Shown piece by piece: positions 44,901 to 56,334 of a DNA stretch of 64,000 nt (position 1 is its first letter; each line of letters begins with the position of its first letter). This DNA is from JAGPUQ01 sp963708735 (GTDB lineage Bacteria; Pseudomonadota; Gammaproteobacteria; Pseudomonadales; Porticoccaceae): NCBI GenBank assembly GCA_963708735.1, contig CAVPTW010000018.1, forward strand, positions 3,508-67,507, given 5' to 3'. A program made the position numbers and the translations under genes. Under the pieces are notes generated by a model. It saw only the letters and a program-made list of their open reading frames with translations, was not told the DNA's origin and did no database searches.

Positions 44901-45791
44901 CAGCGGGCTCGCCGTGGGCGCTGCCCCCAGCGGCACACTGTCGGTGGCGACCCGCCCGACGATCTCGGCTCGGCCGTCCCCGGCTGCGGTCAACCATATC
45001 TCGGCATCTACGGGCGCCGCGACTGGCACCAGCCGCTGCACCCAATCCGGCGTCAGACCGCGCAATATCACCCCGAGCGATCCGGCGAGATTGAGCCGCG
45101 ACAGTTTCAGGTAGCTGCTGCCCTCCAGATCGCGCCAGTCCGCAGCGTTCGCGCCGACGCCGCGCCACTCCGCGAGGGCCGTCGCAAACTCTTGCCCGGC
45201 AATTTCCAGAGTAGCGCCGGCGCGATGAAAATCACCGCTGTTTTCCAGCAGCAGATTGTTCGCCGCGATCAGCTCACTGGCGCCGGAGCGGAAATGGAGG
45301 GTGATTTCAGCCCGCGCAACGCGCGTCCGCCGACTTGCCAGCAGCATGTCGATCACCTGCCTCGCCGCGCCCTGCGTATTGGGTGCGCCGCTATCCAGGG
45401 CCCAGCCGGTGGGCGTTTCCGTGAGACGGATCTGCAAACGGGCGAGCGACAGGTCGGACCAGACCGGCCGGCGGGCGAACAGACTGTGGAACAGATCAAC
45501 CTCTGCGTCCAGGGCATCCATCACCAGAAACGGCGGCTGGCCAGATGCAGCGGCCACACGCACTGATCCCGCCCATAAATGCGGCGACAACCGGGTCCAG
45601 GCGCCGTTCAGTTGCCGGGCCTCGGCGACGGCGCCCAGACGTTCGGACAGGACGGAGTCGAGCCGCGGTTGCAGATGGTCCAGCCGCGGCAGCAACTCCC
45701 GGCCCACCCCCACCAGCAGGGCATAAGCGATGACGAGCAGCGCCGAGCATGCCCAGACCCAACGCACCAGACGTCCCGCCATGCCCGCCAT
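41955..45791 (-). CDS. yhdP: YhdP-family AsmA-like envelope protein
   Basis: The product is 1278 residues, the usual size for YhdP. One N-terminal membrane helix (about 8-30) is followed by a long beta-rich repeat body with DUF3971 and AsmA-like C-terminal segments. The conserved end contains GRMRLEGRANLVDETIDAHLVATLPVGTNLPW and AAGVYLTSRVF. Members of this group bridge the inner and outer membranes and are thought to carry phospholipids outward. It sits between rng and the nitrilase on one strand. Confidence 0.92.
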   Translation of the reverse strand: MAGMAGRLVRWVWACSALLVIAYALLVGVGRELLPRLDHLQPRLDSVLSERLGAVAEARQLNGAWTRLSPHLWAGSVRVAAASGQPPFLVMDALDAEVDLFHSLFARRPVWSDLSLARLQIRLTETPTGWALDSGAPNTQGAARQVIDMLLASRRTRVARAEITLHFRSGASELIAANNLLLENSGDFHRAGATLEIAGQEFATALAEWRGVGANAADWRDLEGSSYLKLSRLNLAGSLGVILRGLTPDWVQRLVPVAAPVDAEIWLTAAGDGRAEIVGRVATDSVPLGAAPTASPLRDLKADITGWLGPDDWGLRLQQLAFTWNGRDIAPLTLEFRQRLGAASPQFSLAADHLDLGTLNAMALASDLLPKPAAEVIAALNPTGRLAYPRVDIDLGRPGNVTGFRATLENVAVASWHGSPALTGVSGTLAATGHDGVLTLDGKTELAILFPEAYDHFSRVGQVRGRVDFALNDDYSALTIQGAPLDIDASGDAGSIRAAFSLYQPLVHGAHGELWLSAGIRNSDAAYARQYIPRVLEPELLQWLDRSLGDMRVVEGGFIWRGTIAKEAGPHRAIEVYARVAEAAIDYDPGWPGLTDVNAYVVVDNTDVSGRAEAATIAGVPVRDIRFRTIEVAGNSKPLLAVTATAATEVSRALGVLAQSPLRSRIEPLRDWQAEGPVAVALDLRIPLSKQSTGERYRVAAKLADAALTHRASGLKFERIRGDLTFSEADGLTANGLTARFWGQELQATVHGDLHGQTWIESRGQVAVEDLPVWPDWLRGTVAGDTDYSVSYRIPGDGKPSQLVLESSLQGVRSSLPAPFAKVNPDAPLTLTTRLTFGAKNIDVDTHLGTDLAARARFGNGRIERAEVALGGVAAELPSTPGLSVRGHLGALDVDAWRARLPAGAGPRDFMSAPAPRLSLQIDRLQAMGLQLDGIRVAGAVADGAWRLHGVSATAAGDLVVPLDGSPVGLHLDHLVLPKPDFAGDQGVLTQFDPRSLPDLDFSTQGLRVGERELGHLGFALRRVPDGIQASALRGEITGLAVGSGEGSSTLLWRRLGEHDQTRFESVLESDDLAGVLRAWGLPGAIESAHSTFTTVLEWDDKPWKFSARVLRGDVGIQILKGSFHRTSGAASSVAMKLIGLINFDTWLRRLRLDFSDLFASGVAFDAVKTTLTFDTGTLIFANPVKVDLPSGRMRLEGRANLVDETIDAHLVATLPVGTNLPWIAALAGGLPAAAGVYLTSRVFDRQVDKISSLGYRVTGPWEDPHIEVERIFSDSAK

Positions 45792-45851
45792 GGTTACTGC
45801 TGCGCGGGCAACTGCGGCGGGACGCGTTGGCGGCAGCGGCGTCCCGCCAGG

Positions 45852-47333
45852 TCAGAGCGGCACAATGTCGAATTGCTCCTGCGAATAAAGGCTCTCCACC
45901 CGGAATTCGATCGGCCGCTTGATGAAAGCCTCGAGATCGGCAACATCGGTGGAGTTCTCGGAGAGCAGGCGGTCGATCACGCTGTGCGCGGCCATCACGC
46001 GAATTTTCTGGCACTCGAACGTCCGTGCTTCACGCAGAATCTCGCGGAATATCTCGAAGGTGACGGTCTCGGGCGACTTCATGTAGCCCCTGCCGTTACA
46101 GACACCACAGGGCTCGCAGAGTTGCTGCTGCAGGTTCTCGTGGGTGCGCTTGCGGGTCATTTCCACCAGGCCGAGCTGGGATACGCCGGAAATCGTGAGT
46201 TTGGCGCGATCCGTGGCGAGCGCGTTCTCCAGGGCGCGCAACACCTGGCGGCGGTGTTCGGGATCCTGCATATCGATGAAGTCGAGGATGATGATGCCGC
46301 CCAGGTTGCGCAGGCGGATCTGGCGGGCGATGGCGCCCGCCGCCTCGACATTGGTCTTGAAGATGGTCTGTTCGAGGTTGTGACGACCGGTGTAGGAGCC
46401 GGTGTTGACGTCGATGGTCGTCATCGCCTCGTTCTGATCGATGACCAGATAGCCGCCCGATTTGAGGTCCACGCGCCGCTCCAGCGCGCGCGATATTTCC
46501 TCTTCGACGCCGTACAGCGAAAACAGCGGGCGCTCGCCCCGGTAGCGCTCGATCAGGTCCCGGACTTCGGAATTGAAGTAGGCAGTGAAGCGCCCGAGCA
46601 GGTCGAATACCTCGTCGGAATCCACCCGGATACGGTCGATGCCTTCGGGATTTAGATCGCGCAAGGTGCGCAGGGTCAGCGGCAGGTCTTCGTACAGACA
46701 GCCAACGGTCTCGCTGGAAGCGATCTTGTCCTTGACGTAGGCCCAGAGCCGGTGGAGAAACGCGACTTCCGCGCTCAACTCCTCGCGGGTTGCGCCTTCG
46801 GCGACGGTGCGGATGATGTAGCCGCTGGGTTCCTCGCACACTTCCTGCCCGGCGATCGCCAGTTCGAGCGCCTGCCGCAGGCGCTCGCGCTCGGCTTCGT
46901 CCTCGATCCGCTGCGAAATGCCGATGTGATCGGTCTTGGGCATGAACACCAGCAAGCGCGAGGACACCGAAAGGAAGGTGGTGAGGCGCGGCCCCTTGGT
47001 CCCGATGGGGTCTTTCAGCACCTGTACCGCCAGCAGGTCGCCCTCGTGCAGCAGCTCGCGGATATCGCGCTCGCCGCTCGCCCAGCGGTCGACCGTCTCG
47101 CCGGCGCGCGGGCGCAGGTCGTTGATGTGGATGAAGCCGGCCTTGTCGCGCCCGATATCGATGAAGGCAGCCTGCATTCCAGGCATCACCCGAACCACCT
47201 TGCCCTTGTAGATATTGCCTACCAGGCCGCGTTTTTGCGCGCGCTCGATGCTGATTTCCTGCAGCACCCCGTTGTCGACCCGGGCGACCCGGGTCTCCGA
47301 GGGCGTGATGTTGATCAGTATCTCTCCGCTCAT
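45852..47333 (-). CDS. rng: Ribonuclease G
   Basis: The 493-residue endoribonuclease of the RNase E/G family processes 16S rRNA 5' ends and degrades mRNA. It opens with the family MSGEILINITPSETRVARV, followed by an S1 domain (about 36-120). Catalytic aspartates lie in YLVIDQNEAMTTIDVNTGS and IIILDFIDMQ. The zinc link CGVCNGRG is near residue 415. Its ATG overlaps the maf stop by four bases. Confidence 0.96.
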   Translation of the reverse strand: MSGEILINITPSETRVARVDNGVLQEISIERAQKRGLVGNIYKGKVVRVMPGMQAAFIDIGRDKAGFIHINDLRPRAGETVDRWASGERDIRELLHEGDLLAVQVLKDPIGTKGPRLTTFLSVSSRLLVFMPKTDHIGISQRIEDEAERERLRQALELAIAGQEVCEEPSGYIIRTVAEGATREELSAEVAFLHRLWAYVKDKIASSETVGCLYEDLPLTLRTLRDLNPEGIDRIRVDSDEVFDLLGRFTAYFNSEVRDLIERYRGERPLFSLYGVEEEISRALERRVDLKSGGYLVIDQNEAMTTIDVNTGSYTGRHNLEQTIFKTNVEAAGAIARQIRLRNLGGIIILDFIDMQDPEHRRQVLRALENALATDRAKLTISGVSQLGLVEMTRKRTHENLQQQLCEPCGVCNGRGYMKSPETVTFEIFREILREARTFECQKIRVMAAHSVIDRLLSENSTDVADLEAFIKRPIEFRVESLYSQEQFDIVPL

Positions 47334-47986
47334 ATCCGGCTCGGTCCGCAGTCGATGGCAAAATCACACAACAGTTTATAGGTTTCAGCCACCGGGAGCC
47401 CGACCACGCCGGAGTAGCTGCCCTCGATGCGGGTCACGAAGATACCGCCCATACCCTGTAGTGCGTAGCCGCCGGCCTTGTCCGCCGGTTCGCCGCTGTG
47501 CCAGTAGGATCGGCATTCGGCGGTCGATAACTCACGGAAGGTCACCGCGGTCTCTACCAGGACGCCGGCCGCGGCCGCGCCCCGGACCAGCGCGACCGCG
47601 GTGAGGACCTGATGGGTGCGTCCGGACAATGCCATCAGCATGGCGACCGCCTCGGCTTCACCAGCGGGTTTGCCGAGCATACGGCCCTCGCACACCACGG
47701 TGGTGTCCGCACCCAGCACCGGCAGGACAGCGCCGATGGCGTCGGCGACGGCGCGCGCCTTGGCAAGCGCCAGGCGCGCCACATAGTCGCGCGGCCGTTC
47801 GGCGGGTTTGGGGGTTTCATCGAGATGCGCGGGAACCACGGCGAAGCGGACGCCGATACCCGCCAGCAGGGCGCTGCGCCGTGGCGAGGCCGACGCCAGC
47901 ACCAGATCCGCCGCGGCGAGGGCTACCGCGCCGCCCTGTGCGGGGTTCGCAGCCCTGCGGTCGGCTGCATCACCAGCTCCGGTCAT
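47330..47986 (-). CDS. maf: Maf/YhdE nucleotide pyrophosphatase
   Basis: The product is 218 residues from ATG 47986. This extends about 25 residues before the family start LVLASASPRRSALL, and a later start is possible. Motifs are SPRR, VLGADTTVV, GKPAGEAEAVAML and the C-terminal GGYALQGMGGIFVTRIEGSYSGVVGLP. The enzyme hydrolyses dTTP/UTP-like or modified nucleotides and affects septation when overproduced. It overlaps mreD by 17 bases and rng by four. Confidence 0.94.
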   Translation of the reverse strand: MTGAGDAADRRAANPAQGGAVALAAADLVLASASPRRSALLAGIGVRFAVVPAHLDETPKPAERPRDYVARLALAKARAVADAIGAVLPVLGADTTVVCEGRMLGKPAGEAEAVAMLMALSGRTHQVLTAVALVRGAAAAGVLVETAVTFRELSTAECRSYWHSGEPADKAGGYALQGMGGIFVTRIEGSYSGVVGLPVAETYKLLCDFAIDCGPSRI

Positions 47987-48449
47987 GCAGCCGACCGAGC
48001 AAAAATACCAGCAGCGGCCATACCAGCATCGCACCCAGCGCCGAATAGAACTGGGCGAGGTGCAGGGTGCCACCCCGTTCCAGCAGGCCAAAGGCCACCA
48101 TGATCAACTGGAACACCAGTGTCAACGCGCCGGCGACCAGGCACTGATAGGGGATGGTGAAATGACGCACCCGGTGTTCGAGCCGTTGTGCCAGGTAGGC
48201 CGTGACACAGAACGCCAGGGCGTACTCACCGCCCGGAGTGCCGAGCATCAGGTCGAGCAGCAGGCCGATCAGAAACGCAAACCCCAGCCCATAGAGGACA
48301 GGACCAAACAGCACCCAGTACAGGGTTACCAGCAGGACCAGGGGTGGCATCAGATACTGCGTCCAGGACCGCGCCCCGTTGATGGTCAGCACCAGCGCGA
48401 CGCACAGCGAGCCGGCAACCTGCAGCACGGCGTTGCCCCTAGCCGCCAT
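47970..48449 (-). CDS. mreD: Rod shape-determining protein MreD
   Basis: The product is 159 residues from ATG 48449, with five or six hydrophobic helices and a short basic end. It is an inner-membrane member of the elongasome with MreB and MreC. Segments such as FGPVLYGLGFAFLIGLLLDLMLGTPGGEYAL are typical of MreD. Its start lies 11 bases inside mreC and its end overlaps maf. Confidence 0.92.
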   Translation of the reverse strand: MAARGNAVLQVAGSLCVALVLTINGARSWTQYLMPPLVLLVTLYWVLFGPVLYGLGFAFLIGLLLDLMLGTPGGEYALAFCVTAYLAQRLEHRVRHFTIPYQCLVAGALTLVFQLIMVAFGLLERGGTLHLAQFYSALGAMLVWPLLVFLLGRLHDRSW

Positions 48450-49284
48450 GGGGGGCCCCGGACGCTGGCTCGGGAAATACCAGCAGCAGATGCCGACTGC
48501 GATCCAGCTCGGCTGCCGGCGTAACGGTGACCTCGACAAATGGCTGTCCGGGCTGGAGCTCGATGCTCGCCACCCGACCGACCGGATAGCCGGCGGGAAA
48601 GTGACCCCCGAGGCCCGAGGTCAGCAGCAGATCGTTCACTGCAATCTCCAGCGTCGGCTGCACATGGCGCAGCCGCAGACGCCGGTAATCCCCGGTGCCC
48701 TCCGCGATGGCGCGCATGTCGGTGCCCGCCACCCGCACCGGCACCGCGTGGCGCTCGTCGCTGACCAGCAGGACTTCCGCCCGCTCGGCCGACACCTGCA
48801 CCACCTGGCCCATCAATCCGCCGCTGTCGAGCACCGCCTGACCGATGAAGACCCCATCGTGCTCGCCGCGATCGATGGTGATCTGATGGCGTCGGGGATC
48901 GGGAGAGACCCCGATCAGCTCCGCCATCAGCAGGCGCAACTTGGGCGTTTGGTGTGCATTGAGGAGGGTGCGCAGCCGGACATTCTCCGCGCCGAGTTCG
49001 GCGAGCTGCTGGAGCTGGCCTTTGAGTACCAGCAGCTCGGCCTGCAGCTGCCGGTTTTTGACGGCGAGTCCGCCCGGACCGGCGACGTTGGTCCGGCTCC
49101 ATTCCACCATCTGACCGGGCAGATTGCCCAGCCAGGACAGGGGCCGCGCCGCGGTTTCGAGCCAGGCGCGCGCCGGGGCGAATACCGCGGTGTAGTGGTC
49201 GGCCAGGAGGAGTATCACCGCCAGCGTCACCAACAGCAGCATCCGTGGCGCCGATACCGGTTTGGTGAAAATCTTGTTCTCCAT
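48439..49284 (-). CDS. mreC: Rod shape-determining protein MreC
   Basis: The product is 281 residues. A cytoplasmic start and one membrane helix (about 14-34) are followed by a coiled coil (about 75-110) and a periplasmic double beta-barrel domain with ELIGVSPDPRRHQITIDRGEHDGV and GLMGQVVQVS. MreC links MreB to the peptidoglycan synthases. It lies 49 bases after mreB on the same strand. Confidence 0.95.
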   Translation of the reverse strand: MENKIFTKPVSAPRMLLLVTLAVILLLADHYTAVFAPARAWLETAARPLSWLGNLPGQMVEWSRTNVAGPGGLAVKNRQLQAELLVLKGQLQQLAELGAENVRLRTLLNAHQTPKLRLLMAELIGVSPDPRRHQITIDRGEHDGVFIGQAVLDSGGLMGQVVQVSAERAEVLLVSDERHAVPVRVAGTDMRAIAEGTGDYRRLRLRHVQPTLEIAVNDLLLTSGLGGHFPAGYPVGRVASIELQPGQPFVEVTVTPAAELDRSRHLLLVFPEPASGAPHGG

Positions 49285-49333
49285 GGCGCTCCGCGACCGT
49301 TCGGCGCAGGGACAGAGAGCTCCCCGAACCGGC

Positions 49334-50368
49334 TCAGGTCATGAGGATATCGAGATGGCGCTTGTCCATCATCTGCAGTGCCTTGCCACCGCCGCGCGCG
49401 ACACAGGTCAGCGGATCTTCGGCAATGATCACCGGGAGCCCGGTCTCGTGGGTGATCAGCAGGTCGATATCCCGCAGCAGCGCACCGCCACCGGTGACCA
49501 CGATGCCGGTTTCGGCGATATCCGACGCGAGCTCCGGTGGCGACTGCTCCAGCACTCGCTTGACGCCCTGGATGATGGCGGCGAGCGGTTCCTGGAGGGC
49601 TTCGAGGATTTCATCGCTGTTGAGGGTGAAGCTCTTGGGCACGCCTTCGGCCAGATTGCGCCCGCGCACGTCGATCTCGCGGACCTCCTTGCTGGGGTAG
49701 GCGCCGCCGATCTCCATCTTGATGCGTTCGGCGGTGGCGTCACCGATCACGCTGCCATACTTGCGCCGGACGAAATTGATGATCGCCTCGTCGAAGCGGT
49801 CGCCCCCCATGCGGATCGAGTCCGAGAACACCACGCCGTTGAGGGACAGGATGGCCACCTCGGTGGTACCGCCGCCGATGTCCACCACCATGGAGCCGCA
49901 GGCTTCATGCACCGGCATGCCGGCACCGATCGCCGCCGCCATCGGTTCCTCGATCAGAAACACCTCGCGCGCGCCGGCCCGCTCGGCGGATTCACGAATC
50001 GCGCGCTTTTCCACCTCGGTGGCCAGACAGGGCACCGATACCAGCACCCGGGGACTGGGCGGGATGATGCTGTGGGAGTGCACCTTCTTGATGAAGTACT
50101 GGAGCATTTTTTCGGTCACCTGGAAGTCGGCGATGACGCCGTCCTTCAGGGGTCGAATGGCGGTGATGTTGCCCGGCGTACGCCCCAGCATGCGCTTGGC
50201 CTCGGCGCCCACTGCCTCGACCGATTTCTGGCCGTGGTGGTGGCGAATGGCCACTACGGAGGGTTCATTGAGTACGATACCCTTGTTTTCGATATAAATG
50301 AGTGTATTGGCGGTTCCCAGATCGATCGAAAGGTCGTTCGAGAACATCCCGCGCAAGCGTTTGATCAT
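49334..50368 (-). CDS. mreB: Rod shape-determining actin MreB
   Basis: The 344-residue bacterial actin directs lateral wall synthesis. The ATG at 50368 gives the usual MIKRLRGMFSNDLSIDLGTANTL start with the phosphate-1 loop. Further motifs are DIGGGTTEVAIL near residue 165 and GIVVTGGGALLRDID near 287. It heads the minus-strand mreBCD-maf-rng-yhdP-nit string and is divergent from gatC across 163 bases that must contain both promoters. Confidence 0.97.
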   Translation of the reverse strand: MIKRLRGMFSNDLSIDLGTANTLIYIENKGIVLNEPSVVAIRHHHGQKSVEAVGAEAKRMLGRTPGNITAIRPLKDGVIADFQVTEKMLQYFIKKVHSHSIIPPSPRVLVSVPCLATEVEKRAIRESAERAGAREVFLIEEPMAAAIGAGMPVHEACGSMVVDIGGGTTEVAILSLNGVVFSDSIRMGGDRFDEAIINFVRRKYGSVIGDATAERIKMEIGGAYPSKEVREIDVRGRNLAEGVPKSFTLNSDEILEALQEPLAAIIQGVKRVLEQSPPELASDIAETGIVVTGGGALLRDIDLLITHETGLPVIIAEDPLTCVARGGGKALQMMDKRHLDILMT

Positions 50369-50531
50369 GGACAAATGGAATTCCTGCTAAGGGGCCCGGC
50401 GGCGGTGCCACCGGACGGCGAATAGGGGTGTGACCGCAGACCAATTCCCGCACCGGGATTCAGCTCGGGAGGTCATCCGTGCTACCCTGTGGGCGTTGCC
50501 GGAAGCTCGTGAAACAGGCGGAAACTATAGC

Positions 50532-50819
50532 ATGTCGATCCAACGCGCCGACATCGAAAAATTGGCCGAGCTGGCGCGTATCCACGTTAATGAGGATACC
50601 GTCACTGCCACGACACTCGGCATCAACCGGGTGCTGGAGTTGATCGATCAGCTGCGCGCCGCCGACACCACCGGCATCGCCCCCCTGGCCAACCCCCTCG
50701 ACGCCACCCAGCGCCTGCGCGAGGATGTGGTCTCTGAGTTCGTCGATCGGGATGCACTCCAGGCCGTCGCCCCGGCGGTCGAGGGCGGACTCTACCTGGT
50801 GCCCAAAGTCGTCGAGTGA
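50532..50819 (+). CDS. gatC: Asp-tRNA(Asn)/Glu-tRNA(Gln) amidotransferase subunit C
   Basis: The 95-residue GatC stabilises the GatAB complex. It contains IEKLAELARIHVNEDT, the central GIAPLANPLDATQRLREDVV and the C-terminal GGLYLVPKVVE typical of the family. ATG 50532 is chosen because the family starts at the helix, and an upstream ATG at 50430 would add unrelated sequence. It begins gatCAB. Confidence 0.94.
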   Translation: MSIQRADIEKLAELARIHVNEDTVTATTLGINRVLELIDQLRAADTTGIAPLANPLDATQRLREDVVSEFVDRDALQAVAPAVEGGLYLVPKVVE

Positions 50820-50877
50820 GCGTGCGCACGCCGCCAGCGCTGGCGGCACCCCGCAGCCCTGTACCGGACCCTGTTCA

Positions 50878-52344
50878 ATGCATGACCTGACCCTAGCCCA
50901 GATGTGCCACGGCCTGGCGCGCCGGGACTTTTCCAGTGCCGAACTCACGCGTCATCTGCTGACCCGCGTCAAGGCGGCCAATCCGCACTACAACGCCTTC
51001 ATTACCATCGGCGAAGAACGGGCGCTGGCCCAGGCCGCCGCCGCCGACCGGCGCCGCGCGGCGGGGGATGCGCCGGCACTGTGCGGCCTGCCCATTGCCC
51101 ACAAGGATATTTTCTGCACCCGGGGTCTGCGCACCAGCTGCGGCTCGCGGATGCTCGACAACTTCGTGCCGCCCTACGACGCCACCGTGGTCGAGCGCTT
51201 TGCCGGCGTCGGTGCCGTGGTACTGGGCAAGACCAACATGGACGAGTTCGCCATGGGCTCGTCCAACGAGACCAGCTACTACGGTCCGGTCAAAAATCCC
51301 TGGGCGATCGACTGCGTCCCGGGCGGCTCCTCCGGCGGCTCGGCGGCGGCCTTGGCGGCGCGTCTGGTGCCGGGCGCCACCGCCTCGGACACCGGCGGAT
51401 CCATCCGCCAGCCGGCGGCGCTGTGCGGCGTCACCGGACTCAAGCCCACCTACGGTCGCGTATCCCGCTGGGGCATGATCGCGTTTGCTTCCAGTCTCGA
51501 CCAGGCCGGCCCCATGGCCCGCAGCGCCGAAGACGTGGCGCTGCTGCTCCAGGTCATGGCGGGCTTCGACGAGCGGGACTCCACCTGCCTCGACCGCCCC
51601 GTGCCGGATTACTGCGCGACCCTGGAGCAACCCCTGGCCGGACTGCGCATCGGCGTGCCGGAGGAATATTTCGGCGCCGGCCTCAACCCCGGCACCGAGC
51701 GCGCGGTACGCGAGGCGCTCGCCGAATTCGTGCGCCAGGGCGCCCGTCTGGTGGCCATCAGCCTGCCCCATTCCGGACTCGCAGTGCCCGCCTACTATGT
51801 GATCGCGCCCGCCGAAGCCTCGGCCAACCTGTCGCGCTTCGACGGCGTGCGCTACGGCCACCGCTGTGCGGACCCGGTCGATCTGCGCGACCTCTACATG
51901 CGCACCCGGGAAGAGGGCTTCGGCGACGAGGTCAAACGCCGCATCCTGATCGGTACCTACTGCCTGTCCGCCGGCTACTACGACGCCTACTACAACAAGG
52001 CGCAGCAGGTACGGCGACTGATTCGGCAGGATTTTCTCGACGCCTTCGCGAACGTCGACCTGATCCTGGGCCCCACCTGCCCCAACCCGGCCTTTGCGTT
52101 CGGCGCCAAGGGTGACGATCCGGTGGCCATGTATCTCGAGGACATCTACACCATCGCTGCCAACCTCGCCGGGCTGCCGGCACTGTCGGTGCCCTGCGGT
52201 CTGGTGGATGCCAAGCCCGTGGGCCTGCAGATCATCGGCAACTACTTCGACGAGGCGCGCATGCTGAACGCCGCCCATCGCTACCAGTTGGCGACCGGCT
52301 GGCATCAACTGGCGCCGCCCGCGCTGGCGGAGGCCGCCGCATGA
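50878..52344 (+). CDS. gatA: Asp-tRNA(Asn)/Glu-tRNA(Gln) amidotransferase subunit A
   Basis: The 488-residue amidase-signature subunit frees ammonia from glutamine. The Ser-cisSer-Lys triad is visible: Lys in LPIAHKDIFCTRG, then the Gly/Ser-rich VPGGSSGGSAAALAA and the nucleophile Ser in ASDTGGSIRQPAA. The ATG at 50878 begins MHDLTLAQMC. The end overlaps gatB by four bases. The presence of GatCAB implies indirect synthesis of Gln-tRNA and/or Asn-tRNA. Confidence 0.96.
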   Translation: MHDLTLAQMCHGLARRDFSSAELTRHLLTRVKAANPHYNAFITIGEERALAQAAAADRRRAAGDAPALCGLPIAHKDIFCTRGLRTSCGSRMLDNFVPPYDATVVERFAGVGAVVLGKTNMDEFAMGSSNETSYYGPVKNPWAIDCVPGGSSGGSAAALAARLVPGATASDTGGSIRQPAALCGVTGLKPTYGRVSRWGMIAFASSLDQAGPMARSAEDVALLLQVMAGFDERDSTCLDRPVPDYCATLEQPLAGLRIGVPEEYFGAGLNPGTERAVREALAEFVRQGARLVAISLPHSGLAVPAYYVIAPAEASANLSRFDGVRYGHRCADPVDLRDLYMRTREEGFGDEVKRRILIGTYCLSAGYYDAYYNKAQQVRRLIRQDFLDAFANVDLILGPTCPNPAFAFGAKGDDPVAMYLEDIYTIAANLAGLPALSVPCGLVDAKPVGLQIIGNYFDEARMLNAAHRYQLATGWHQLAPPALAEAAA

Positions 52345-53783
52345 GCTGGGAAACCGTGATCGGACTCGAAGTCCACCTCCAGCTCGCCACCCGCTCCAAG
52401 CTGTTCTCCGGCGCCGCGACCGCGTTCGGCGCCGCGCCCAACACCCAGGCCTGCGCCATCGACCTGGCGCTGCCCGGTACCTTGCCGCTGCTGAACCGGG
52501 CTGCGGTCGAAATGGCGATCCGCTTCGGGCTCGCGGTCGATGCCGAGATCAATCCGGTGTCGGTGTTCGAGCGCAAGAACTACTTCTATCCGGACCTGCC
52601 CAAGGGCTACCAGACCACCCAGCTCGCGCATCCCATCGTGGGGCCGGGCCATCTCGACATCGAGCTCGCCGACGGGCGCGAGAAGCGCATCCGCATCCAC
52701 CACGCCCACCTGGAAGAGGACGCCGGCAAGTCGCTGCACGAGGACTTCCACGGCCTGTCGGGGATCGACCTCAACCGTGCCGGCACGCCGCTGATCGAGA
52801 TCGTCACCGAGCCGGACCTGCGCAGCGCCGAGGAAGCCGTCGCGTTCGCGAAGAAACTCCACGCCATCGTTACCGCGCTCGGGATCAGCGACGGCGATAT
52901 GTCCCAGGGCTCGATGCGCTTCGATGTCAACGTCTCGGTGCGCCGCCCGGGCGAACCCCTGGGCACCCGCACCGAGACCAAGAACCTCAACTCGTTCCGG
53001 TTCATGGAGCGCGCCATCGCCAAGGAGGTCGCGCGCCAGATCGGCGTTCTGGAGGACGGCGGCCGGGTGATCCAGGAAACCCGCCTCTACGACGGCGACA
53101 CCGACAGCGCCCGCGCCATGCGGAGCAAGGAAGAGGCCAACGATTACCGCTACTTTCCCTGCCCGGACCTGTTGCCGGTGCAGGTCGAGCCGGCCCTGAT
53201 CGAACGGCTGCGCGCCACCCAGCCGGAGCTGCCGGAAGCGCGCCGGGCGCGCTTCGTCACCGAGTACGGACTGTCCGACTACGACGCCGGTCAGCTCGCC
53301 GCCGACACGCCCACCGCGCACTACTTCGAGGCGGCGGCCAAGGCATCCGGCGATCCCAAGCTGGCCGCCAACTGGCTGATGGGCGAGATTGCCGCGCGCC
53401 TCAACAGCACCGAGACGGTCATCGCCGCCTGCCCGGTGAGCCCGGCCCAGCTCGGCGGCTTGCTGCAACGGATTCTCGACCGCACCATCTCCAACGCCAT
53501 TGCGCGCCAGGTGTTCGAGGCGCTCTGGAACGGCGCCAGCGACGCCGACACCGTGATCGCGGCCAAGGGGCTGCAACAGGTCTCCGACAGCGGCGTCATC
53601 GCCGCCCTGGTCGAGCAGGTACTGGCGGCCAACCCCAAACAGGTGGCCGACTACCGCGCCGCCGCGGACGACAAGAAAGCCAAGATGCTCGGCTTTTTCG
53701 TCGGTCAGGTCATGAAAGCCTCGGGCGGCAAGGTCAATCCCCAGCAGCTCAACGAACTGCTCGCCACCCAGCTCAACGGATAA
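52341..53783 (+). CDS. gatB: Asp-tRNA(Asn)/Glu-tRNA(Gln) amidotransferase subunit B
   Basis: The 480-residue kinase/amidotransferase subunit activates the mischarged tRNA. It starts MSWETVIGLEVHLQLATRSKLFSG, with FYPDLPKGYQTTQ and the conserved SMRFDVNVSVR. The C-terminal YqeY-like tail (from about 330) includes KQVADYRAAADDKKAKMLGFFVGQVMKASGGK. The ATGA overlap with gatA fixes the start. Confidence 0.97.
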   Translation: MSWETVIGLEVHLQLATRSKLFSGAATAFGAAPNTQACAIDLALPGTLPLLNRAAVEMAIRFGLAVDAEINPVSVFERKNYFYPDLPKGYQTTQLAHPIVGPGHLDIELADGREKRIRIHHAHLEEDAGKSLHEDFHGLSGIDLNRAGTPLIEIVTEPDLRSAEEAVAFAKKLHAIVTALGISDGDMSQGSMRFDVNVSVRRPGEPLGTRTETKNLNSFRFMERAIAKEVARQIGVLEDGGRVIQETRLYDGDTDSARAMRSKEEANDYRYFPCPDLLPVQVEPALIERLRATQPELPEARRARFVTEYGLSDYDAGQLAADTPTAHYFEAAAKASGDPKLAANWLMGEIAARLNSTETVIAACPVSPAQLGGLLQRILDRTISNAIARQVFEALWNGASDADTVIAAKGLQQVSDSGVIAALVEQVLAANPKQVADYRAAADDKKAKMLGFFVGQVMKASGGKVNPQQLNELLATQLNG

Positions 53784-53799
53784 TGCAGAGGACATCGCC

Positions 53800-54090
53800 A
53801 TGGCGCTGAAAAAAGACAAGGTGCAGGTCATCGGCGAAGTCTTCGACGCGGCGCGGCTGCGCAGCTTCCTCGACTATCAACCGCCCGCCGGCGTCGACCC
53901 CGACTACCATGTGCTGGAGAAAGCCTACCGGGGCATGGGTGCCGAGAATTTTGCGGACTTCCTGGCGCTGTTCATCGCCGCCGGCCGCAACCCGCACGCC
54001 ACCAATCCCGCCGGACAGACCCTGGCCGAGGTGATCCGGAACCAGCGCCACGCCGAACCCTATCTGGCGGCGCTCGAGCGTCTTGCCTGA
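53800..54090 (+). CDS. PA4642-family conserved small protein
   Basis: This 96-residue protein resembles the PA4642 family of gammaproteobacteria, starting KDKVQVIGEVFDAARLRSFL and including VLEKAYRGMGAENFADFLALF. The fold is probably helical and the function is unknown. It is 16 bases after gatB and likely cotranscribed with gatCAB. Confidence 0.8.
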   Translation: MALKKDKVQVIGEVFDAARLRSFLDYQPPAGVDPDYHVLEKAYRGMGAENFADFLALFIAAGRNPHATNPAGQTLAEVIRNQRHAEPYLAALERLA

Positions 54091-54149
54091 GCCGCGCGCC
54101 GCCGGCCGCTTCCCCATCCTGAAACCCGCAACTCACTGAGGAATCCACC

Positions 54150-56234
<2,085 letters not shown>

Positions 56235-56334
56235 CTTTTTTGCGGCCCGCAACAACGCCACGCCGGCCGGTGACCGTCAGCCTCGCCTGACGGCCCAGCG
56301 GTGCCGGCAGGCGTTGTTGGCGTAGGAGCGCGTA